64,000 bases of DNA from Adenophora triphylla var. japonica (taxonomy: Eukaryota; Streptophyta; Magnoliopsida; Asterales; Campanulaceae): assembly GCA_022495995.1 (NCBI GenBank), contig JAFEMH010000340.1, positions 552,501 to 616,500 on the forward strand, given 5' to 3'. Every line of letters starts with the position of its first letter. Position 1 is the stretch's first letter. The notes under the pieces are model-generated. The model saw nothing but the letters and a program-made list of their open reading frames with translations, was not told the DNA's origin and did not search any database. This document shows positions 1-10,760 of the stretch, piece by piece. The translations under genes were made by a program, and so were the position numbers.

Positions 1-980
1 TTGTTAATTTTTTTTTTGAATTTGGCGTTCATGAATAAGTCGGTAACAAGAAATATTCCGTGAGTAATACTGGCGGAATATTACGTGAAGAAATCTTTTG
101 CTACCAATAATCATTCAAGAATTCGCAGTGAGTAGTCAAATTTTCTTAAATGTTTTATTTTTAAAAATGAGACTAACTTTTTTGGGATAAGCGAAAATAG
201 AAAATTTTGGGACAGTGGGCGTAGTAACACTTATTTGTGAAACATTGGACAAGGCTGCAATACCTAATTAGTGGAATCACGGGCTGCAATACCTAATTAG
301 CGAAGTACATTATTGATGGAATATTTGCCCTTATTCCCTTTGTCATTTTTCATTATTTTTGTTTGGTTGAGACCCATTAATCAAACCTGTTTATTTGTAC
401 TTCAACTTAATTAGTTATAATCTCTCATGTATTCTCCAATCAGCACATGTAAATATTTCAGGATTCTTAATTTCATAGCCTAACCATCAAGATTATTTGA
501 TTACAGAAATGATCGTCTATTTTCGGAATGCTCCTAACATGAAAAACAGACATTTATTTGAATTTCACTTAGGGAGTATTATAAAATCTGAGTCTTTTAT
601 TCTGGCTAACAACTCAATCAAAATTAAAAAAAAAATCATATTAACTAATTCAATGGATTGCATTCCGAAAGTTTTTACATACCTTTTGCAAATTGGACGA
701 CTGAAGTGGCTAGAAGGGAGAGAGAAGGAGGGAATACACTGCGGAGGTGGCTGGAAGGGAGAGAAGATATTCGAATTGGCGCCGAAGTGACACATCCAGT
801 GTAAGGAATGGAGACCGCCGGCTTTGCAGCTCGTCAATCGCCGTGAAATCAAAGAGCCTCGCCGCCGACTAAAGAGGGAGCTCTCGTCAATGGGAGTTCG
901 TCGCCGTCGCCGTCGAGAAGGGAGAGATCGTAAAACGTACAGAGGGAGAAGAATAAATTAATTAGGGCTGAGAGCTCGTG

Positions 981-990
981 TTATTTATAT
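981..990 (-). promoter_or_regulatory. Putative TATA box of the CACTA element, reading leftward
   Basis: The complement reads ATATAAATAA and sits just inside the subterminal repeats, upstream of a GC-richer, purine/pyrimidine-biased block resembling a plant 5' leader. CACTA transposase transcription normally starts just inside one terminus, so position and orientation fit. No start site can be proved from sequence. Confidence 0.45.
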
Positions 991-994
991 AAAA

Positions 995-1335
995 TCTTAC
1001 CCACGAAAATTTTCGTGGATATAACTCACGGAAAATATTTCATGGGTATTACCCACGGAAAATATTCCGGGGGTATTACTCACCGAAATTTCAAATTACC
1101 CACGGAAATTTTCGTGGGTACGCATTACCCACAGAATAGTTTTCGTAGATATTACCAACGGAAAATTTTTCGTGGGTGATTAATTCCATTACCCACAGAA
1201 ATTCCGTCGAAAATACCCACGAAATAGTTTTCGTGGGTAATGTAAATGTTTACACACGAAATTTCCGTGGGAAAAAAAAGTTGAATTTTTTAAATATGAC
1301 CTTTTTCAATCCGTAGGTAATATTGACGAAATATT
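995..1335. repeat. CACTA subterminal inverted/direct repeats
   Basis: More than ten degenerate units of a motif such as ACCCACGAAA, often paired head to head (for example CGAAAATTTTCG), occupy this stretch. They lie immediately inside the transposon end and resemble in architecture, but not in sequence, the CCGACGGAA repeats of the CACTA end at 63441. Confidence 0.8.
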
Positions 1336-1364
1336 CTTTGGATCTGTCAGATATTCTAATAGTG

Positions 1365-1926
1365 TGGGGCAAGCAGGGAGGGGTAGCTACTTTCTCTTGG
1401 CCTTTTTTTATTATTATTTTTTTTACAATGGGTTTTGGTACTTAAATATATCCATACTCCTTCCGTCCTACTGAAAATTAATCTTTTATTTTGGATATGT
1501 GCATTAAGTGTGTGAATCTCATTGAATATAGAATTGAATATAGAAGTATTGAAATAATTCCATTGTAGATGTTGAACAACCTTTTGATACATGTAATTAT
1601 GTTATACATTTGTTAAATCGTATGAGAGGCCAATTGATATATTATTATCATCATTAAAGTGGATACTTAACTATGTCTATCTTTAAAGTGTTATTGTGTA
1701 TGAAAAAAATAGCCCCGCTGCCCCCGAGACCCCCTTCATCTTTTCTTTGCTCCAAAATCCCCCCCCCTATCCTAGTTAGTTTTACGGTCCCACTGGGCTC
1801 CGCCACTAGTATAGATTTAATCAATCTATGCTTTCAAACAAGTCACCTTTGATCTCCTTTCTACTTAAGAAATTTCTTGCAGAATTCCAAATCAAAGAAT
1901 TAAGATCATATCCAAAATCTGCAGCA
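1365..1926. other. Upstream flank of the BAHD gene with transposon remnants
   Basis: No gene is visible. At 1454-1469 there is a Stowaway-like terminus (TACTCCTTCCGTCC) without a partner, so it is a MITE remnant. At about 1799-1812 the text CTCCGCCACTAG resembles the end of common plant elements that begin CAGTGGCGGAG, again without a partner. A C-rich run at 1757-1768 precedes it. A promoter for the BAHD gene must lie in this AT-rich stretch, but no convincing TATA box was fixed. Confidence 0.5.
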
Positions 1927-3240
1927 ATGGCTACTGTGGGAAACCTTCAGAGTACACTTCTATCAAAACAAGTTATTAAACCTTCTTCTCCAACTCCTTA
2001 TCATCTTAAAACCTACAAGCTCTCGTTCAGTGATCAGTTTAACCCTCCCATATATATTCCTCTCATTTTCTTCTACCCACATTCTTCTGGCTCTAGTGAT
2101 CATGAAACTCTAACCAGACATCAAGAAAATGCAAGCAAACTACTGAAGAAGTCTTTATCTCAAACCTTGACAGAATTCTATCCGTTTTCAGGGAAACTCG
2201 TATATGCTCCAGATGGATCCTATGTGGACTGTAACGATGAAGGAGTTGATTTTGAGGAGGTTCGAGTCAACGTCACACTATCTCAACCAGTATGCCATCC
2301 CCACTATCATCAATTCTTTCCAACAGGTACTGTATGGGGTAATACTTACAACAATAGACTAGTTAGGGTTCAACTTAGCTATTTTGACTGTGGGGGATTA
2401 GCCTTAGCAGTGTGTCTATCTCATAAGATTGGGGACTTGTGCACTTTGTACACTTTTATAAAGCACTGGGCCGCTGTGAGCCACAACCACTATCAGCAGT
2501 TGCAGCCCCCACTGTCGCAACAGGTCGTGCTGCAGCCGCTGCCACCTCACATAATCTCCTCTGCAAATACATTTTGCGCGGAATTTATGATTTCCAACAA
2601 AAATTCGTGTATCTCTAAGAGGTTTATTTTCCCAAACTCAAAGATCGAACAACTCAAGGCTCAAGTGGGGATAGTAAACCCTACTAAGGTTGAAGTAGTC
2701 AACTCACTACTGTATCGTTGCGCTGTGAGTGCAGCAAATGCTAATAGACAACTGAGTTTCTATAAGATCTTTGTTTTATTACAGTCAGTGAATATGCGCA
2801 AAAGACTGGCCAACCCGTTGCAGGAAAACACAATGGGAAATTTCTCGTGGGGTATAAAAGTATCAACTTTTGGGAAAATTACTCAACCAGCCTTGAAATC
2901 GCTTACTACTCGAATTCAGAAGGCTAAGTCAAAACTAGCAGGTACGACCATTTCTCGGTTGAACCGCAAACAATGGCTAGTAAGTCTGTTTAGTAAGTAT
3001 GTTCCAAGATCATTATTTGAGGCCTTTACTTGTACAAGTTTGTGTGGGTACAAAGTCTACCGGGTTGATTTTGGGTGGGGAAAGCCCATTGGAGTGACCT
3101 ATCCGGGTATGGATAACTATTTTGTTTTGATGGATACCCCAAATGAGGATGGTATTGAAGCAGTAGTGAGTTTGAAAGAAGAAGACATGGTGAAATTTGA
3201 AGCTGATGAGCAACTCCTTGCTTTTGCATATCCTGCCTAG
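1927..3240 (+). CDS. BAHD-family acyl-CoA-dependent acyltransferase
   Basis: A 437-residue single-exon protein. BAHD enzymes transfer an acyl group from acyl-CoA to alcohols or amines of plant specialised metabolites in the cytosol. Both signatures are present: HKIGD (HXXXD, catalytic His) at residues 166-170, and DFGWG at 381-385 near the C terminus. An FYPFSGKL-type segment near residues 80-90 is also typical. The frame is open to TAG without stops and the length matches the family (about 420-460). An in-frame ATG at 1828 would add 33 residues, but 1927 has the better context (GCAATGG) and gives normal motif spacing. Overall it looks closest to vinorine-synthase-like clade III members; the substrate cannot be inferred. 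It is the only apparently intact cellular gene in the window, lying between a CACTA end and a hAT insertion. Confidence 0.9.
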   Translation: MATVGNLQSTLLSKQVIKPSSPTPYHLKTYKLSFSDQFNPPIYIPLIFFYPHSSGSSDHETLTRHQENASKLLKKSLSQTLTEFYPFSGKLVYAPDGSYVDCNDEGVDFEEVRVNVTLSQPVCHPHYHQFFPTGTVWGNTYNNRLVRVQLSYFDCGGLALAVCLSHKIGDLCTLYTFIKHWAAVSHNHYQQLQPPLSQQVVLQPLPPHIISSANTFCAEFMISNKNSCISKRFIFPNSKIEQLKAQVGIVNPTKVEVVNSLLYRCAVSAANANRQLSFYKIFVLLQSVNMRKRLANPLQENTMGNFSWGIKVSTFGKITQPALKSLTTRIQKAKSKLAGTTISRLNRKQWLVSLFSKYVPRSLFEAFTCTSLCGYKVYRVDFGWGKPIGVTYPGMDNYFVLMDTPNEDGIEAVVSLKEEDMVKFEADEQLLAFAYPA

Positions 3241-3962
3241 TTTTTTTTTTGGCCATTGCCCCATAAGTTTCTTTTTTTTTTTAATTTATGCTCAATAAGT
3301 TCCTTTTAAATGAGTGTATCAATTTTTTGTCTTTTTGGACGAAAATACCCCCCCAAAGAATGTTGTATTATATTTTCAAAATTCTTTTTTTTTTAAATAA
3401 TTTAAAAAATCAGAATGTTGTATTATATTTTTCAGAATGTTGTATTATATTCAGAATGTTGTATTATATTTTCAGAATGTTGTATTATATTTTCAAAAAA
3501 AAAATAAAAAAAAAATCAGAATATTGTATTATATATTCAGAATGTTGTATTATATTTTCAGAATGTTGTATTATATTCAGAGTGTTGTATTATATTTTCA
3601 GAGTGTTGTATTATATTTTCAAAAAATTAAAAAAAATTAATTTAAAAAAATTAATCAAAATGTTGTATTATATTTTCAGAATGTTGTATTATATTTTCAG
3701 AATGTTGTGAGGGTAAAATTGGAAGTTCACTTGTAAAAAGAACTTCCTGGTCATTTTAATAAAATGAGAAACTTAGTGGAAAGTGATTTGTTCCAAAAGA
3801 AATTTATGGGACAAATTCCCTTGTTTTTTTCCATCTACTTTGTTATTTGGTTGGATGACTAGATTTTATTTCCGAATAATTGCAAATCTATGGCATGTAT
3901 ACCCTTGATTATGAAAAGAGTAACATACTCTCTTTTAACAACATAATGGAACGTGTTTTTTG
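3241..3962. other. 3' flank of the BAHD gene
   Basis: T-rich stretches follow the stop codon, then the minisatellite at 3355-3709, then about 250 bases of AT-rich sequence with no feature up to the hAT terminus. GTTTTTTG at 3955-3962 is the left copy of the hAT target-site duplication. Confidence 0.6.
3355..3709 (+). repeat. AT-rich minisatellite, unit about 15-21 bp
   Basis: Around twelve copies of a unit containing AGAATGTTGTATTATATT, some extended by a TTTTC run, are arranged head to tail and interrupted by two A-rich spacers. The open frames crossing it are repeat-encoded and not genes. It begins about 115 bp after the BAHD stop codon and may fall in that gene's 3' transcribed region. 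Confidence 0.9.
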
Positions 3963-4115
3963 TAGGGGTGTGCACGGTCCGGTTTGGTTCGATTTTAGGC
4001 TAAAATCGAAATCGAATCGAAAATTATCGGTTTTTGTATTTCGAAATCGTTCGGTTTCGATTTTGTTCGGTTTCGGTTTTATTCGGTTTCGGTTTGGTTT
4101 CGGTGTCATTCGGTG
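3963..4115. repeat. hAT left terminus with CGGTTT-type subterminal repeats
   Basis: After the TAGGGGTGTGC terminus comes a 19-bp palindrome at 3990-4008 (CGATTTTAGGC plus its complement arm), then repeats of TCGGTTTCGGTTT. A closely similar end is at 62487, which shows that the family is multicopy here. Confidence 0.8.
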
Positions 4116-5248
4116 ACATTTAAGATTACATTCCAACTTTGATAAAAAAAAAAAAAACATTCCATCATTCACATTCATACAGAAACTGGAACACAATCAA
4201 CACACAATCAAGTCATTCATTCATTCATACAGTACATGTTAAAACACTTGTTCAACAATGGTCTTCCACATAAATTACAAGCTTCACAATCATAAGCAAC
4301 TCAAGGCTTAAATGGATGAATTCAAAACTTCAGCACAAGCCACAAGCATATAATTATCTCTGCATATAATCTTGCAGTCTTACACACACCAAAAGTCTCC
4401 AACATGTTGACAAAATTATGATAAAGGAGTAAAGAGTTGCTGACAAGGCAAAAACAAGCTTCATTTGCTCCCACCACCCGGCGTGATTAATCCAACTGGT
4501 TCATTACATAAACAAAAAGGATAATTTAGTCTTAAGCAATCATAATTCATAAACCCATAATTCTGTAACTGAAGAGAACAACAATAGTGGATTTTGCATC
4601 AGCAAGACTCTAGTCACACTAATTTCAAATCTGAAACAAAGACCAATATCTCATTTTTTCAGTATCTCAAAGCTTTAAGTGCCAAGTTCATTTTTCAGTG
4701 CTATATAAAACACAAATGGATTGCATTCAGTTCATCCACACAAATGGATTGCATATATTGGAGCTAATAGAGAATGACAATACTCTCACCTTTTCAACCA
4801 ATTTTTATTTTTGTTTGCAATTGATCAACTTTATAGGGTATGGTTCGCTATCTTTAGATATAGTTCTTACTCTCCTGTAGGTGACAAGGGGAGGAAAACA
4901 TTTATTTTCCATTGGTTTTTTCCCCAATTAGACATTAATGATTTTGGTTTGTTTTTGATGAAAAAAAAATATAGAAACAGATTGATAAAAAATTTCGAAT
5001 AAGTCCAATTACTCCTATAATAAAAGTATCTTACACCTTGGCTGGATATATCATGGCAATAATAATACCACTGGAAGGCAACATTCTATTAGAGTTGTGT
5101 GGCTTCACCGTGTCTCACTAGGAAGAACCAAAAATCAACTTTGAATCCTCCAATGTATAATGTACTATTCCAAATCAGATTTATAGATAATGACAAAGGA
5201 CAAACTAGAGGCTCTCATTATCACTAAGTTACTTATTAAAGGTTGTTA
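4116..5248. other. hAT left arm, no gene recognised
   Basis: About 1.1 kb of AT-rich DNA between the hAT left terminus and the nested LTR element. The transposase reads toward this side, so it is the 3' arm of the hAT element. No domain, repeat or RNA gene was recognised. TGTTA at 5244-5248 is the left target duplication of the next element. Confidence 0.6.
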
Positions 5249-5344
5249 TATTAGAATAAAGGGAGAGAGACGAAGTCAATCATACATGGAAGAGAAGAAT
5301 TGTATTGAATGACTCAATTGATTATGATATTAGAGGTACATATT

Positions 5345-6554
5345 TGTTAGGACCTAACTTTGATCAATGTCATAGTTAGTTGGTTTTGATAAAGGAATAT
5401 ATAGAACAAAGGGTTTATATCAAAAGATGTAATCTGTCATGATTCTTCACTCTGATAGCTGTGTGTCTGTCAGTTATGATTCTGCTTTATACATTAGTTA
5501 CAATCAATCAATTACATGAATCATATTCCCTCTCTAAGCTATCAAGATCATCAAGTGCATCTCAATTCTTATTAGAGATCATCTCTGATAGTTAAGCCTT
5601 GTTATGATCTGACAGCTATGGCTTCAATCCTTCAGACAGACATTATACTCTGTCTCATACTCTGCTGTCACAATCTCAACCAAGATGGATCCTGCATCCT
5701 CACAGCTATCAAGTTCACCTTTGAAGACCATTGAAGACCTTCTGGAAGCCTTCAGTTCAAACCAGCTCATGAAGACCTGCAAGTGGACAAGTGGGGCAAA
5801 GACCAGTCAAAGACTAATTAAATAAGCTGCAACAGACATATTCCAACGGCTACATTGAAGGCTATAAATAGAAGAGTTCAGCCTCTGCACAATTACTCTT
5901 GAAAAATACTCTTTTCACAATCCAAAAACCTTTCCCTTACATCCCTACACACCTCCTGTAATTCAAACCTTACACACCAATCCCTACCCTTCAAACATTG
6001 TTCCAAACCAAAAACCTTCAGCCTCAAACCCCTGTTTCAACAACAACAACCCTTGTGTGTTAATTCACAAATTCCAAAATCCTAAGACTGTACTTTAGGT
6101 ATAGAAATACTTTGTAAACACTCAAAACTGTACCTTGAGTGTATTAGTTGTTTTGTAAAATCTTGAGACTGTACTTCAAGTTGTAAAAACACTTAAGACT
6201 GTACTTTAAGTGTATCCCTAGTTGACTGTACTAATTAGGAAGAGGAAGTTCAAGGAACTTGCCTGATCAATCAGTTGTAATTCTTGTTGATTAAGATTAT
6301 AATAAAATTGATCTCACTTGTCAAGATTGACAAAGGGGGTGGATGTAGGAGGAGTGAACTCGAACCACTTTAAATTCTCTCGTGTTATTATTTTCGCAAA
6401 CACATTCACACACTTGCATTATTTCATTGTGTTCATTTGTCCTATCATTATTTCAAGTCTTACTTATTCCATTTGCCACAAATTCATCAAATATCCGATG
6501 ACTAAGTCAAACCATAGCCGCTCGATCATTTGCATATCAAACAAGGCCCTTTCA
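5345..6554 (+). repeat. 5' LTR of the SIRE-like element
   Basis: It starts TGTTAGGACC and ends CCCTTTCA. A TATA box (TATAAATA) is at 5873-5880, after which a pyrimidine-rich leader begins. Repeated AAGACTGTACTTTAAGTG-type units lie around 6080-6215. Confidence 0.9.
5873..5880 (+). promoter_or_regulatory. TATA box in the SIRE 5' LTR
   Basis: TATAAATA in the context GGCTATAAATAGAAG, a strong plant core promoter motif; the same text recurs in the 3' LTR near 18018. Confidence 0.75.
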
Positions 6555-6556
6555 AT

Positions 6557-6568
6557 TGGTATCAGAGC
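6557..6568 (+). promoter_or_regulatory. Primer-binding site of the SIRE-like element
   Basis: TGGTATCAGAGC, complementary to the 3' end of initiator tRNA-Met, two bases after the 5' LTR. Confidence 0.9.
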
Positions 6569-6623
6569 TTGTCTTCATATTCAAAAGTCTAACAACTTGT
6601 GAAGGATCCTCTTCAAACCCACC

Positions 6624-8354
6624 ATGCCTCAACCAAGGAGAAATAATGAGAAAGACATCCCACACATTGATGACTGTGGATATTTTGAGATCTATGCATC
6701 AAAAATAAAAACATACCTTGATGCAAACAGTATATGGAACTGGTATGTTCTAGAGAATGAAGTGTCCTACCCAACTCAAATAGATATTGATGGAGGACCT
6801 AGTAAGATCAAATCCCCAGAAACATGGTCTGAATCTGAAAAGCAATTAATCAGTGCAAACTTAAAAGTCAAAAACATTCTTCAAAAGAGTGTAAATGACT
6901 CACTAGCACAAGAAATTTCTAAGGAATCAAATGCCAGATCAGCATGGGCTCTCATTCAAACTAAGTTCACTAAACACACCAGTGTCAGGACACAAAATTT
7001 GTATAACTTGCTTAGGCAATTAGACAACTTCAAGTTCTATCCTGGAGAAAAAGTGAGTGTTGCTCAACCAAGGTTTGAAAACCTTGTTAGATCTATTGCT
7101 GACCATGGAAAAACCTTTGAACAACAAGATCTCTGCCTCAAGATATATTCCAATCTTCCACAAGAATATGAAAAGGTAGCATTACCTATTAGAGAAGGAT
7201 CTGAATGGAGCACAATGACAGTTGAACAGTATTTTGGAAAGCTTGAAGCTTATGAACTGGAAGGTATGATAAAAATTCAACCAGTTCCTACCATTTCACA
7301 AACTTTAGCCTTAAGCGCTCAAGAAAGCGCCACAAATCAATCACTCACCAAGAAATTGAGACCATTGTCAACAATGCCCTTCAAAAGATAAACATCAGCT
7401 CCAAACCTGTCAGTAAACAGATCTCTCAAGAAGACATTCCAAGTCTCATATTCATGGCTGTCAGAAATGCCATGAAATTTCAAAAGAAATCTTTTGACAA
7501 AAAGTACAATCCTTCAACATCTAATGCTCAACAAGACAGCTACAAGAAGACAGTTGATTGCTTTAACTGTGGAAAGCAAGGACATTACTCATCTGATTGT
7601 CCTGAACCAAGGAAACCTAGGGACAATCAGACAGCTAAGAAATTGACCTACTCAAAAGAGATCATTCACGGTTCAGGTGCAAGCTTCAATTGCTCCAAAA
7701 GCAAAAATGACAAAAACAAGGAGCAAGTTATGATAGCTGATTCATCAAAATTCAGTGATGAAGAATATGTGTCCAGTGATGACTTTGACAATGAAGGAGA
7801 GGAGGCCATGCTATGCTTTATAGCTGAAGATGAGGAAGAGTCAGACAATGAGGAAGAAATGGAAGCACTTCTTTTGCGAGATGAACTAAAAGAGGTACAT
7901 GATTTTAACTCTTTAAATATTGATGGTTTCAAACAATTATTTTGCACTCTTTTAATTCAAACCAAGAAACAAAAAACTAGCTTTGCTTCACTGGTCAATG
8001 AGAACCTTTCCCAATCCTCAACCATTGACACCCTCACAAAAACCAATTCTGAGCTTGAGAAAGCCTGTCAAGGGCTAAGAGATCAATGCTTCATGCTTGA
8101 AAAACAAAACATGGATCGGCAGTGAGACATCCAAGACTCAAGAAAACTGTCAAAGACTCATAAATCTTGAAAAATATAATGATGCTCTTAAAAAGAAAAT
8201 AGATTCATGGAACAAGTCAAGCAAAGCATTATCCCTTTTCACCTACACCCAAAGACATCCTAGTGACAAAACAGGGATTGGTGCTGATGATCCTACACTA
8301 AAGATGTACACTCCTCCCACTTTGGTGAAAGGGCCATTGAAAAAATGGTTCTAG
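6624..8354 (+). pseudogene. gag: SIRE gag (capsid-nucleocapsid), frameshifted
   Basis: The first frame (6624-7391, 255 aa) is the Copia UBN2/retrotrans_gag capsid region. A single-base frame change near 7385 moves the reading to 7454-8125, which contains the CCHC zinc knuckle CFNCGKQGHYSSDC at 7559-7600 that binds retroelement RNA. An acidic segment (E/D-rich, about 7735-7870) and a coiled-coil-like tail follow, then a second frame change near 8118 and a stop at 8354. The order matches a Gag precursor assembling cytoplasmic particles. The breaks make it non-functional as written. Confidence 0.8.
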
Positions 8355-8950
8355 AAAACCTAAGCTACAGCGGCTATCAAACTCAAACCTATCCTGTTTA
8401 AACCAAGGGAAAATCAAAGGAAATCTTGTTTGGTCCTAGTCATTCAAACAAAGGACCAAGTAAAATTCAAGGAAGCAAGTATATTTGGGTTCAAAAAGGG
8501 GCCAATATACGGGGAAGAAATTAAGTGCAAAAATGTGCTAGTCGGTCGGGCCAAGACCAGGAGACAGGCCTGACAGACAACCAAAATCTTCCAAACAACA
8601 AAGAACCCCAAGGCAACAAAGATTCTATAACAAACATAGATACACCAATTAACAAAAACCTCAATGGCAATACTCAAATGGAAGGAGTCATGCAAATCAT
8701 GATGACTCTCCCAGATCATCATATCCAAATACCTTTCATTTTCAACCCCAATATGACAACCCAAACCACTTTTTCAATCCATCCCAATCCACTGTCCTTA
8801 CACCTTACATGATGCAAATCATGTCATATTACAATACCCTAAATTAGTTCTTCAGAAAAGAATCAATGAACAAAGCTAGGGTACCAAAGAAAAACTAATC
8901 CTTTGGACCCAAAAGAATAAAAAGGGGTACCATAAATTTTTCTTTTTGTT
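8355..8950 (+). pseudogene. Gag-protease linker, degenerate
   Basis: This stretch joins gag and protease but is closed in all frames by stops. Polar, asparagine-rich peptide text can be followed only in short pieces. It is probably the eroded spacer of the polyprotein. Confidence 0.4.
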
Positions 8951-9295
8951 TTGCAGGTACCCAAGAAAGGACTCTGGTATTTAGATAGTGGTTGTAGTAG
9001 ACATATGACCTTCAATAAAGACTGTTTGCAACAATATATCCCTAAAAATGGTCCAAATGTAACCTTTGGTGACAATTCCCAAGCTAAGGTCAAAGGATCA
9101 GGAAATCTTATTACTAAAGATATCATTTTTACAAATGTGTCTTATGTAGAGGGTCTCAAACACAATTTAATCAGCATTAGTCAAATCTGTGATAAGGGAT
9201 ATCATGTTGTTTGCACTAAGGATAAATGTCTTGTTAAAGACAAAAGCAATAAAGTCATTCATTTGGATCAAGAAAAGGAAATCTCTCTTGCTTAA
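8951..9295 (+). pseudogene. SIRE Copia aspartic protease segment
   Basis: The protein text includes WYLDSGCSRHMT, the Copia protease active site, with the catalytic Asp codon at 8984-8986, and the downstream conserved LKHNLISISQ region. No ATG begins it, which is normal for a polyprotein segment. It ends in a stop at 9293-9295, after which pol continues in another frame. Confidence 0.75.
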
Positions 9296-9352
9296 ACCTA
9301 GAGATTGTGGAATCCTCAAATGCTCACTGCCTTCGTCTTTTAGTCAATCGAT

Positions 9353-10760
9353 ATGTCATGGCTATGGCACAAAAGATTGGCTCACCTTAACCATAAAACC
9401 ATCTCCAAGATTGCAAATTCAAATCTAGTCAGAGGCCTTCCAAAGATCCCATTCAAGAAGGATAAACTTTGCAAAGCATGTCAATGTGGGAAGCAAAAGA
9501 GATCTTCATTCAAGCCCAAGACCAGATTGGACACCTCAAGACCTATTGAACTACTTCATATGGATCTTTTTGGACCCATAAGAACTAGATCTTTAGGAGG
9601 AAAAAGATACTCCCTAGTTGTGGTTGATGACTACACAAGATTCACTTGGATCATTCTTCTTGAATCCAAAAGTGACACCCTTAGCTGTCTAACAAAACTG
9701 TTCAATAAAATTCAAAATCAAAAAGGGACATCCATCATCAAGATCAGATCTGATCATGGAAAGGAATTTGAGAACACAGGAGTAGAAGAATATTGTGACT
9801 CCAAAGGTATTGATCACAATTTTTCAGCCCCAAGAACACCCCAACAAAATGGTGTTCTTTGAAAGGAAGAACAGGACAATTTGTGAGGCAGCAAGAACAA
9901 TGCTGTCAGAACACAATCTCCCAAAGTATTTTTGGGGTGAAGCTGTCACTACTGCTGTATATGTTCAAAACAAAACACTAATCAACAAATTTCATAAGAA
10001 GACTCCATATGAACTATGGAATGATAAAGTCCCTACCATTTCCTACTTTCACAGTTTTGGAAGTAGATGCTTCATTCACAATAATGGCAAGAACAATTTG
10101 GACAAATTTGACTCCAAAAGTGATGAAGGAATATTTCTTGGGTATTCTAATACAAGCAAAGCTTATAGAGTCTACAACAAAAGAAGACTTGTAGTGGAAG
10201 AATCAATTCATGTTGACTTTGATGAAAATAATGATCAAAGTGTGACTGAATTGTGTGATTTTGATGAAGTTTTAGGAAACCCAGATAATCTCCCTGAAGC
10301 ATCTCCCATTCTTGATTCAACTGTACTCCATCATGAACAAGACTCATCAAATCTTCCATACATGGTACCAAGAAATTCATCGGCCCATCCTATGCCAGAC
10401 AGTCATCATCTCTCTGACAGCCATGAACCATTTCATTCTCATCATCAACCAATCCAGCCAACCAAGCCAATATCAAACATTCCCACAACCAATCCAATTG
10501 ATGAGGAAGAAAATACTCAATTAAATGGTCATTCCTTGACTGACATCTCTCAAAATTCTTCCTTAGCTGACAGCCAACCCTTAGCTGACAGCCATCCAAA
10601 TCCTTCAAGTTATCCATCTACTAGCCATCTTCCATCCCCATCCAATAATCCTCTTTCTCCTCCCAAAACCAATGCTGAATCCACCATTACTCACATCATT
10701 CCACCCAATAAAGATCTTTACATCAGCCTTCAAATTGATAAAACACCAGTTCCAGACAAC
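9353..10760 (+). pseudogene. SIRE Copia integrase
   Basis: Integrase inserts the cDNA into host DNA. The zinc-binding part (LWHKRLAHLNH and CKACQCGKQ) begins at about 9360. The catalytic core shows Asp in HMDLFGP (9563-9565) and Asp in RSDHGKEF (9753-9755). The reading frame then slips by one base near 9857, and the Glu of ERKNR (9861-9863) lies in the second frame. That second frame runs on through a Ser/His/Pro-rich linker with repeated DSH motifs to reverse transcriptase. Confidence 0.82.

Larger units (their letters stand above)
1..1364. mobile_element. Right-hand portion of a CACTA (En/Spm) DNA transposon
   Basis: The sequence ends at 1353-1364 with ATTCTAATAGTG, whose complement starts CACTATTAGAA, the canonical CACTA terminus. 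The 350 bases inside the end are filled with short inverted-repeat units built on CCACGAAA/TTTCGTGG, as expected of CACTA subterminal repeats that bind the element-encoded TNPA-like protein. The left terminus lies outside the window, so the 3-bp target duplication cannot be verified. No transposase domain is recognisable in 1-980. A GC-richer block (about 690-950) beside a minus-strand TATA box looks like an untranslated leader reading leftward. The element may be autonomous or not; only its end is seen. Confidence 0.8.

Noticed and set aside
497..852. Overlapping 95-97-codon frames in the left CACTA element
   Set aside because: No domain is recognisable and the two frames are complementary. 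The area looks like a leader.
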